Shown here: positions 53,601-60,700 of the stretch, in pieces
Layout of the letters: each line of letters starts with the position of its first letter
Position numbering within the stretch: position 1 is the first letter of the stretch
NCBI RefSeq assembly: GCF_016741855.1
Contig: NZ_JAERRH010000005.1
Location: forward strand, 124,001 to 188,000
Reading direction: 5' to 3'
DNA: 64,000 bases
Source: Streptomyces musisoli
GTDB lineage: Bacteria > Actinomycetota > Actinomycetes > Streptomycetales > Streptomycetaceae
Notes under the pieces: generated by a model
What the model saw: the letters and a program-made list of their open reading frames with translations, nothing else
Told to the model about the DNA's origin: nothing
The model's database searches: none
Translations under genes and position numbers: made by a program

Positions 53601-53835
53601 GCATGGTGCGAAAGCGGGGGAAGACGTCCTTGAAGACGCGCGCCTCGATGTGGTGGGCGCCGGGCATGCCGTTGGCGGTGGGCGGGCCCTCGTAGAACAC
53701 CCATTCCGGGCGGCCCTCGGACTGCTCCAGGCTCTTGCTGAAGATCTTCTGGTCGCGCCAGAAGTCGAGCACCGCGTGCTCAAGCGCGGGCAGGTCGACC
53801 TGGGCGGGCACCTGGCGGTACGTCGGCGCTGTCAT
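50659..53835 (-). CDS. ileS: Isoleucyl-tRNA synthetase, type 2, with altered HIGH motif (GXHH)
   Basis: 1058 residues. The class I catalytic core, editing domain, KMSKH (DGRKMSKHLGN) and a C-terminal tRNA-binding part are present; Cys clusters CPRCGTGLSDHE, HCWRCH and CPHEGC may bind zinc. The length and motifs match the eukaryote-like IleRS2 group. The HIGH motif, normally PPTANGxPHxGH in this group, reads PPTANGMPGAHH: Gly59-Ala60-His61-His62, with the first and third positions swapped. IleRS2 enzymes with this GXHH motif have been reported as hyper-resistant to mupirocin. ATG 53835; translation is controlled by the T-box upstream. Confidence 0.97.
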   Translation of the reverse strand: MTAPTYRQVPAQVDLPALEHAVLDFWRDQKIFSKSLEQSEGRPEWVFYEGPPTANGMPGAHHIEARVFKDVFPRFRTMRGYHVARKAGWDCHGLPVELAVEKELGFSGKQDIEAYGIAEFNAKCRESVTRHTDAFAALTTRMGYWVDLDDAYRTMDPEYVESVWWSLKEIFSKGLLVQDHRVAPWCPRCGTGLSDHELAQGYETVVDPSVYVRFPLTSGPLAGEASLLVWTTTPWTLVSNTAVAAHPEVTYVVATDGEEKIVVAEPLVAKALGEGWEPTGRSFTGAEMERWTYRRPFELVEFPSVSEGTDGHSPEPAHYVVNAEYVTTEDGTGLVHQSPAFGEDDLKVCRSYGLPVVNPVRPDGTFEEDVPLVGGVFFKKADEKLTEDLQQRGLLFRHLPYEHSYPHCWRCHTALLYYAQPSWYIRTTAIKDRLIQENEKTNWFPETVKHGRFGDWLNNNIDWALSRNRYWGTPLPVWRCEDDHLTCVGSRAELSELTGTDQSNLDPHRPYIDEVTFACPHEGCGKTATRVPEVIDAWYDSGSMPFAQWGYPHKNKELFESRYPAQFISEAIDQTRGWFYTLMAVGTLVFDKSSYENVVCLGHILAEDGRKMSKHLGNTLDPIPLMDRHGADAVRWFMAAGGSPWAARRVGHGTIQEVVRKTLLTYWNTVAFQALYARTSNWGPSAADPAPAERPVLDRWLLSELHALTDQVTQSLEAYDTQRAGKLLSAFVDDLSNWYVRRSRRRFWQGDKAALRTLHEVLETVTKLMAPITPFIAERVWQDLVVPVSPGAPESVHLAAWPEADLTAIDPELSKQMVLVRRLVELGRATRAESGVKTRQPLSRALIAATGFSSLDPELHTQITEELNVEGLASLSEVGGSLVDTTAKANFRALGKRFGKRVQDVAKAVAGADAAALSLALREGTASVEVDGETVTLAPDEVIITETPREGWSVASDSGATVALDLEITEELRQAGLARDAIRLIQEARKNSGLDVADRIALRWTSTDPAVAAALTEHAGLIADEVLATDFAQGEADDTFGEPFTDEGLSLAFRLRKA

Positions 53836-53845
53836 CTGCGAGCAT

Positions 53846-54150
53846 CCTCCAACGGACTTGCTGCCTTCCGTCGGAGGGACGAGAGCCTTCGTTCCTGTCT
53901 ACGCCGTGTGCGGCGCGCTCCCGCGGTACCACCCTCCTTGGCCCTCCGCCACGCCGTACGCGCCGGTGAGCCCCCTCATTGGGGTCGCGAAGCCGGCTCT
54001 ACTCGCCGCAGCGCTGAGGCTGCGGGTTTCTTCCGGCGGCTCCGGGGTGATCTTCACGTCGCGCTCGCCCCCGGGCTCACACCGTCCCCGGGTCGCTCTG
54101 GGCTGCGTACGCCGCTACTCGTCCCCATCCACGCTTCTCGCTCCGCCCAG
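53846..54150 (-). ncRNA. Translational T-box riboswitch controlling ileS
   Basis: Minus strand carries the T-box core GGTGGTACCGCG (plus-strand 53922-53933). A Shine-Dalgarno sequestering hairpin pairs CCTCCGACGG (53868-53877) with CCGTTGGAGG (53846-53855), the latter containing the ileS ribosome-binding site; no terminator is present. ATC followed by A at 54049-54051 in stem I is the likely Ile specifier. Uncharged tRNA-Ile would free the start site. The 5' limit is approximate. Confidence 0.93.
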
Positions 54151-54439
54151 TGTACGGCGCCGCACGGACAGCGGCGGACCGGTTTTCCGCGCGGCGACGG
54201 CGGACGCCGTGCGACCGGGCCGCGTGACCCGAATGGCGAGGGGGCGGCTGCCCGGGTTCGGGCGGGCCGGTCGCGGCGGATTACCCGGCGGGGAGCGGGG
54301 CACAACGGATGCAGGCCCGCGGCTCGGGGGTGCGGGCGGGCGAATCGGGCGGTGTGCCCCGTTGCCGCGGGACTGAAGTCGATTTATCGTCCCAGAACGA
54401 TTCGCGAGCAACATCACAGTATGTGAAGGGGTCGCGGCC
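54151..54439. other. Divergent promoter region between ileS leader and the DksA-like gene
   Basis: 289 bases. Nothing coding is evident. Near the right end lies an AT-richer stretch with ATCG-N8-CGAT (54382-54397) and CACAGTATGTG-like dyad at 54415-54425, possibly operators or promoter elements of the DksA-like gene. No confident -35/-10 pair. Confidence 0.45.
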
Positions 54440-55372
54440 ATGGTGGCGAAGAAGACCGCCGTACAGCAGCCGGCGACCGGGAAGACCGGCGCGAGGCCTG
54501 CCACCAAGAAGACGGCTCCGGGCACGACAGCCGCCGAGAAGTCGGCCGCCAGGAACTCGGTCGCCACGGAGGCGGTCGCGAGGAAGGCGGTCGCGAGGAA
54601 GGCGGTCGCGAAGAGGACGGTCGCGAAGAGGACGGACGCCGCGGCGGCGGGCGCCGACGCGACGACCGGGAAGACGGCCGGCAAGAAGACGGCCGGGAAG
54701 AAGGCGACGACCGGCGGTGCGGTGGCGGCCGGTAAGCCGGCCCACAAGGGTTCGGCGGCCCCGAAGACGGCCGCCAAGAAGACCGCCGCCGAGAAAACCA
54801 CTGGTCAGAAGGCCGCGGTGAAGGGGGCGGCCCAGAAGGGCACGGCCAAGAAAGCGGGCGCGGCGCACGCCGCGAAGCAGACGGGAGCCACGACGGTGGT
54901 TGCGAAGAAGACTCCTGGCACGGCCACGGCGGAACAGACCGCCCTTCCCAAGGCGCGGGCTGCCGCGGTGGAGCCCGGCGAGCTGGCGGTGCGCCCCGGT
55001 GAGGACCCCTGGACCGCGGAGGAGGTCGACGAGGCCCGCGCGGAGCTCCAGTCCGAGCTGAAGCGGCTGCGAGAGGAGATCAGCTCGTCCGAGGCGTCCC
55101 TCGTCGGCCTGATGCGGGACTCCGGGGACGGCGCAGGCGACGACCAGGCCGACACCGGCACGAAGAACATCACGCGCGAGCACGAGCTGGCCCTCGCCGC
55201 CAACGCGCGCGAGATGCTCACCCAGACCGAGCGAGCCCTGGAACGGCTGGACGCGGGTACCTACGGCCTGTGCGAGAACTGCGGCAACCCCATCGGCAAG
55301 GCCCGCATGCAGGCGTTCCCGAGGGCCACGCTGTGCGTGGAGTGCAAGCAGAAGCAGGAACGTCGCTCCTGA
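54440..55372 (+). CDS. DksA/TraR-type zinc-finger protein with Lys/Ala-rich histone-like tail
   Basis: 310 residues. The first ~170 are nearly all Lys, Ala, Thr and Gly with repeated KKTA/ARKAVA units, like the tails of bacterial H1-like and HupS-type proteins. Then a coiled-coil (EEVDEARAELQSELKRLREEI) and the DksA zinc finger CENCGNPIGKARMQAFPRATLCVECK. It lacks the DxxDxA tip of classical DksA in the coiled-coil. Probably binds RNA polymerase or nucleic acid; the tail would add DNA binding. ATG 54440. Confidence 0.88.
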   Translation: MVAKKTAVQQPATGKTGARPATKKTAPGTTAAEKSAARNSVATEAVARKAVARKAVAKRTVAKRTDAAAAGADATTGKTAGKKTAGKKATTGGAVAAGKPAHKGSAAPKTAAKKTAAEKTTGQKAAVKGAAQKGTAKKAGAAHAAKQTGATTVVAKKTPGTATAEQTALPKARAAAVEPGELAVRPGEDPWTAEEVDEARAELQSELKRLREEISSSEASLVGLMRDSGDGAGDDQADTGTKNITREHELALAANAREMLTQTERALERLDAGTYGLCENCGNPIGKARMQAFPRATLCVECKQKQERRS

Positions 55373-55439
55373 GCGTGGGGCGGCGCCGGACCGTGCCGTA
55401 GTCTCGTCCCCAGTCAGGCACCTAGGTTGAGGGACTCAC

Positions 55440-56075
55440 GTGGCAGAGGCGGAGCGCATCATCGGTACGCCGGACACCCCGGACGGCGACGACGGGCGGA
55501 CGACGGCGGCCGGAGCACCCGCCGGCTCCGGCGCGGCCGGGGACGCCGGCGCGGGCGAGCGGCAGACCCCGGCGCCGTCGCGGACCGGTCGCGGGCGCCG
55601 GATCGCCGTGCTGTTCGCGGTGGCGGTGTTCGCCTACGCCCTCGACCTGGTCAGCAAGCTGCTCGTCGTGTCCCGGCTGGAGGGCCACGCCCCGATCCGG
55701 GTCGTCGGGGACCTGCTGGAGCTGCACGCGATCCGCAACCCGGGGGCGGCCTTCGGGTTCGGCGCGGCCTTCACGATCATTTTCACGCTGATCGCCGCGG
55801 CCGTGATCGTGGTGATCATCCGGCTGGCCCGCAAGCTGTACAGCTTCCCCTGGGCGATCGCGCTCGGGCTGCTGCTCGGCGGCGCCCTCGGCAACCTCAC
55901 CGACCGGATCTTCCGGGCGCCCGGCGTCTTCGAGGGCGAGGTGGTGGACTTCATCGCGCCCAAGGGCTTCGCGGTGTTCAACCTCGCCGACTCGGCGATC
56001 GTGTGCGGCGGCATCCTGATCGTGCTGCTGTCCTTCCGCGGGCTGGACCCCGACGGCACGGTCCACAAGGACTGA
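55440..56075 (+). CDS. lspA: Lipoprotein signal peptidase (signal peptidase II)
   Basis: Cleaves prolipoprotein signal peptides at the membrane. 211 residues with a disordered ~50-residue N-terminus and four transmembrane helices. Catalytic Asp155 lies in GNLTDRIFR and Asp184 in FNLADSAIV; NPGAAFGFG is also conserved. GTG 55440 follows TTGAGGGA. Transcribed with the downstream rluD-type gene. Confidence 0.96.
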   Translation: MAEAERIIGTPDTPDGDDGRTTAAGAPAGSGAAGDAGAGERQTPAPSRTGRGRRIAVLFAVAVFAYALDLVSKLLVVSRLEGHAPIRVVGDLLELHAIRNPGAAFGFGAAFTIIFTLIAAAVIVVIIRLARKLYSFPWAIALGLLLGGALGNLTDRIFRAPGVFEGEVVDFIAPKGFAVFNLADSAIVCGGILIVLLSFRGLDPDGTVHKD

Positions 56076-56136
56076 GCCGGGGCACTTGTCCACAGGCTCG
56101 TTCGGGCGCGGCTGAGCCGTCCGGCATACTCGACGG

Positions 56137-57081
56137 GTGAGCACGATTCCCGAGATCCGAACCCTGCCCGTGCCCGACGGCCTGGAGGGCGAGCGCGTCG
56201 ACGCCGCCATCTCCCGCATGTTCGGCTTCTCCCGCACGAAGGCCGCGGAGCTGGCCGCGGCCGGCAAGGTCCAGGTCGACGGCGCGGTGGTCGGCAAGTC
56301 CGAGCGGGTGCGCGGCGGCGCCTGGCTCGAGGTCGAGATGCCGCAGGCGCCGGCACCGGTCCAGGTGGTCGCGGAGCCGGTCGAGGGCATGGAGATCGTG
56401 CACGACGACGATGACGTGGTCGTGATCGTCAAGCCGGTCGGCGTGGCCGCGCACCCGTCGCCGGGCTGGTCCGGCCCGACCGTCATCGGCGGTCTCGCCG
56501 CCGCCGGATACCGGATCTCCACCTCCGGCGCCGCCGAGCGCCAGGGCATCGTGCACCGCCTGGACGTCGGCACCTCGGGCCTGATGGTGGTCGCCAAGTC
56601 GGAGTACGCGTACACGTCGCTCAAGCGCCAGTTCAAGGAGCGCACGGTCGACAAGCGGTACCACACCCTCGTCCAGGGCCACCCGGACCCGACGAGCGGC
56701 ACGATCGACGCGCCGATCGGCCGCCACCCGAACCACGACTACAAGTGGGCGGTCACGGCCGAGGGCAAGCCGTCGGTGACCCACTACGACCTCATCGAGG
56801 CCTTCCGCGCCGCCTCCCTGCTCGACGTGAAGCTGGAGACCGGCCGCACCCACCAGATCCGCGTCCACATGTCCGCCCACCGCCACCCCTGCGTCGGCGA
56901 CCTCACCTACGGCGCCGACCCGACCCTCGCCAAGCGGCTCCGGCTGACCCGCCAGTGGCTGCACGCCGTGCGCCTCGGTTTCGAGCACCCCGGCGACGGC
57001 GGCTGGGTGGAGTTCGCGAGCGACTACCCCGAGGACCTGCAGAAGGCCCTCGACCAGGTCCGGGAGGAGACGTGGGCGTGA
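56137..57081 (+). CDS. rluD: RluD-type 23S rRNA pseudouridine synthase
   Basis: 314 residues. An N-terminal S4-like RNA-binding domain (ERVDAAISRMFGFSRTKAAELAAAGKVQVDG) precedes the catalytic domain with HRLDVGTSGLMVVAKS, whose Asp is the nucleophile, and GRTHQIRVHMSAHRHPCVGDLTYG. Target positions are likely U1911/1915/1917-type sites in 23S helix 69. GTG 56137. Confidence 0.93.
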   Translation: MSTIPEIRTLPVPDGLEGERVDAAISRMFGFSRTKAAELAAAGKVQVDGAVVGKSERVRGGAWLEVEMPQAPAPVQVVAEPVEGMEIVHDDDDVVVIVKPVGVAAHPSPGWSGPTVIGGLAAAGYRISTSGAAERQGIVHRLDVGTSGLMVVAKSEYAYTSLKRQFKERTVDKRYHTLVQGHPDPTSGTIDAPIGRHPNHDYKWAVTAEGKPSVTHYDLIEAFRAASLLDVKLETGRTHQIRVHMSAHRHPCVGDLTYGADPTLAKRLRLTRQWLHAVRLGFEHPGDGGWVEFASDYPEDLQKALDQVREETWA

Positions 57082-57548
57082 GCCCGGCGTCCTACACGGT
57101 CCGGATCGCCGAGGACCCCGCCGACCGCGAGGCATGCTTCGCGGTCCGCAAGGAGGTCTTCGTGGTCGAGCAGGGCGTCGCCGAGGACATCGAGTACGAC
57201 GCCCACGACGCCGTGGCGGTGCATGTGCTGGCGGTCCGCGAGGACGGGGTGCCGCTGGGCACCGGCCGGCTGCTGTACGGCGAGGCGGCGGCGAAGAAGA
57301 CCGGCGGGGACCCGTCGGTCGGCTCGCTGGGGCGGCTCGCCGTCTCTCGCGCGGCGCGCGGGCTCGGCGTCGGCGCGGCCCTGGTGCGCGCCATCGAGGA
57401 CGCGGCACGCGCGCGTGGCCTCGCCTGGGTGGACCTGCACGCACAGACCCACGCCCTGGGCTTCTACGAGCGCCTCGGCTACACGGCGTACGGCCCGGAG
57501 TTCCCGGACGCCGGCATACCCCACCGGGCGATGCGCCGGGGCCTGTAG
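57078..57548 (+). CDS. GNAT family N-acetyltransferase
   Basis: 156 residues with the GNAT pattern: FAVRKEVFVVEQGVAEDIEYDAHD as in ElaA-like proteins, the acetyl-CoA loop LAVSRAARGLGVGAALV, and FYERLGYTAYGPEFPDAGIPHRAM. GTG 57078 overlaps the rluD stop (GTGA) with GGAGGAG 8 bases upstream. Substrate unknown. Its last 30 bases are partly duplicated after the stop. Confidence 0.9.
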   Translation: MSPASYTVRIAEDPADREACFAVRKEVFVVEQGVAEDIEYDAHDAVAVHVLAVREDGVPLGTGRLLYGEAAAKKTGGDPSVGSLGRLAVSRAARGLGVGAALVRAIEDAARARGLAWVDLHAQTHALGFYERLGYTAYGPEFPDAGIPHRAMRRGL

Positions 57549-57593
57549 AACACGGCCCGGCCGATGCGCCGGGGCCGGTGGGACACGGCCCGG
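57531..57593. repeat. 30-base tandem repeat beginning inside the GNAT gene
   Basis: 57531-57560, which contains the last codons and stop of the GNAT gene, recurs at 57564-57593 with 27 of 30 bases identical (period 33). Confidence 0.85.
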
Positions 57594-57647
57594 CGGGCGG
57601 GACGTGGGCGAGGCCGGCCCCGGCTCGGGCCCGCCGCCCCGGGCCAC

Positions 57648-57700
57648 CCGCCCCGAGTCACCCGGCCGGTCATCCGCCCCGAGTCATCCGCCCCGACTCA
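57648..57700. repeat. Short repeat CCGCCCCGAGTCA, three copies, at the 3' end of the NTPase gene
   Basis: Copies at 57648-57660, 57674-57686 and 57688-57700 (one substitution). The last copy contains the stop codon of the 1727-residue protein on the minus strand. Confidence 0.8.
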
Positions 57701-60700
57701 CCCGGCCAGGCCGAACAGCGTCGCGAAGTGGCGTGCCCGCTCGGCCGCGTCCTCGTTCATGTCGGTGCGCACGAGGAGCAGCTCCACGATCTCCTGGCCG
57801 TGTCCCTTCGAAGGATCGGACACGAGGCGCGCCTCGTACCTGCGCAGCCACGTCAGCGCGTGGTCCGCGGCCTGGCGTGCCCGGTCCCGGCCGAGGTGGT
57901 CCAGCGCGAGGAGGGAGCGCAGGACCAGGCGGGACTTGAACTGCGGCATGTGCGTGTCCAGCCAGTCGAAGGACCAGGTGACCACGGAGGTGAGCCGGTC
58001 GTCCGGCAGGTCGCGCACGCGCAGCAGGGCGTCGAGGAAGAAGCAGGCGTCGAAGGCGGTCGGGTCGGGCCGGATCCAGTGGTAGGCCCGGTCGACCGAG
58101 GCGGCCGAGACATGGCCCGGGATCTCCGTACGGCACAGGACCACCTTCAGCAGCCTGGGTGCGCTGATCTCGCCGAGATTGCCGTCGCACCAGCTCAGGG
58201 CGCGGCAGGCGACTTTCGTCAGCTGGGCCGGGGTCAGGTCGGAACGTTCGAGCAGGGGCTCCAGAACGGACTGGATGTCCCGGCCGCCGCGCTCGGCGCT
58301 CATCCAGGTCAGCGAGTGTTCCACCAGCGCGGAGACGTCCCGCGGCGTCAGCCACGGCGACGCGTTGAGAGGAGCCAGGATGTGTGCTGCCTGGTCGATG
58401 CCGTCGTGCGACTCCAGCCACCGCAGAGCGGTGCCCACCGCCTTCCGCTGCTCGGCCGGCGCCAGGTCGTGGCGGGCGAGCAGCTTCCTGAGCACGTGCT
58501 GGGCGTCTTCCAAGGCGGCGTGACCCCGCAGCCAGAGTTCGACGTGCGGCAGGACCGCCCGGAGCCGGTCCTCGCCGAGGTCTCTCCGGTCGAGCACGCC
58601 GGTCAGCACGGAGCTGGCCTGGGGCGCCGGGACGTGCCGCCGCAGCCACCGCTCCGCCGTGCCGAACGCGTGGTCCAGGGCCGCGCCGGTGAGCCGCTGC
58701 CTGCTGAGGAGGAAGCCGAGGTGCCAGGCGCTGTCCTGGCTGTCCGGATGGGACTCCGTCCACTCCAGGACGACGGAGGCGATCGACTCGAAGGCGTCCT
58801 GGGTCAGCAGCCGCCGGCCGAGCAGGTCCCTGAACCGGTCGAACGAGGGCAGTTCGCCGTTGCTCCGCTCGAGCCGGGCGAGCGCCTCGGAGAGCGAGCC
58901 GGCCGCCTCCGCGGCCGCGGCGGCCCTGTCCCTGGCCGCGTGGACGGCGGCGATCTTCGGACTGCCGGGGTTCACCGCCACCCACCTGGAACCGGCCGCC
59001 TCGACCCGGGACCGCTGTTCGCCGGTGAGGTCCGTCCGCCCCAGCAGTTCGATGAGGACGTTGGCCGCTATGGGGTGCTCGCCGTGTGTGTGCGCCCAGA
59101 CGGTGGCCATTTCGACCACGGTGCGGCGGTCGGCCTCGTCCAGTTCCTCGCGGCGCAGCAGGGCGCGTACCGTGCGCTCCGCCCAGTGGTTGTCGAGATG
59201 GCGCCGTGCCCAGGGCAGCGCCCGGGAGACGGCCCGCTCGGTCTCGGACGGTTCGAGGTCGGTCCGGAACAGCAGGCTGCCGAGGACGCGACCCGACATG
59301 GGCACGTCGGTCTCGTGGCGGTCGAGCCACGCGAAGGACAGGTCGAAGAGCGCGCGCACGTGCTCGCCGTCCAGGTCCAGCCTGTCGATGTCCCGCCGCA
59401 GGAGCAGGTTGAACAGGACGACGCCCGCCGCATGTTCGAGACGGTTCGGTGTCAGCCAGGCCATCGCCCGGGACAAGGTGGCCGGCACGGACTCCGCGGG
59501 CAGGTCGGGCCGGGACAGGAGGGCTCCGAGGACGAAGCTGGTGCCGGTGCCGTTCGGATGGTGGTCGAGCCAGGCCAGGGCCACGGCGGACGTCCGGGTC
59601 ATGACGTCGTGGGCCAGGTGCGGCCGTTCCAGCAGGGCACGGACGACGTGGCTGGCCGAGGGGCCGGTCCCGTGCGCCGCGAGCCAGTCCAGCGCGGCCG
59701 ACACGTGTCCCGCGGCCTCCTCCTCGGAGACGTCGCGCTGCCCCAGCAGCCTGACCAGGGCGTAGCTGTTCTCCTCGTCGTGCGGCTGGCCCTCCAGCCG
59801 CCGCTCGGCGTACCGCGTCGCCATTCCGCGTTCGTCCGCGGTGAGGCCGTCGTACGTGAGGAGGAAGTTGATGATGCGGTCCGCGTTGTGCTCCAGCGCG
59901 TGCAGCCGCAGCCAGGCATCGGCGTAGGCCACCGTCCGCCGGGTCTCCTCGGGCGTCAGGTCGGGCCTTTCGAGCACGGTGCGGATGAAAAAGTCCGCGG
60001 CCGTGTCCGTGACATGGTGTTCCAGCCACTCGTCGGCGAGCCGGACGGTGGTCGCGCGTTCGGCGTCGGTCAGGTCGGGTCGCTTGAGCAGCAGTTCCAG
60101 TACGTACGTCCAGTTGGACTCGATCGGCTGGGCCCGGGTCCAGCCGATGCCGGACCGTACCGCGCCGCGCAGCTCGGGGTCGGTCAGGTCGCCGCGCGTG
60201 AGCAGCCTGCCGAGCACGTGACTGGCCTCCTGGCGGTGACCGTTCGTGCCGAGCCATTCCCCGGCGTGCCGGAAGGCCGTCCGCCGCGCGTCCCGGGTGG
60301 GCTCGTCGCGCGAGAGCAGCTTGGCGAGCACCCGCCATGCCTCCGGCCACGTGCTGTACTCCCGCAGCCACTGCTCGGCCGCCTGGACGGCCTTGCGTGC
60401 GTTGAGCCGCAGGGCCGGGTGGTCCAGAAGGGGGGCGAGCACATACGTGGCCTCGCGCTTGCCCTTGTGGTGGCCGAGCCACCGGAGGGCGGCGGCGACG
60501 ATCCGCTGTTCCTGGTGCGCGGTCAGGTCCCTGCGCGTCAGCATCTTGGCGAGCAGGTGGCTCGCCTCGGCGAGGGAGGAGTTGTCGGCGAGCCAGGTCA
60601 CGGTCGCCTGGAGGACGTCGGGCAGGAACCGCGCGCCGACCTCGTCGCGTTCGAGCAGGATGGTCAGCACGAAGCTGCCCTCGCGGCGCCGGTTGTGGAG

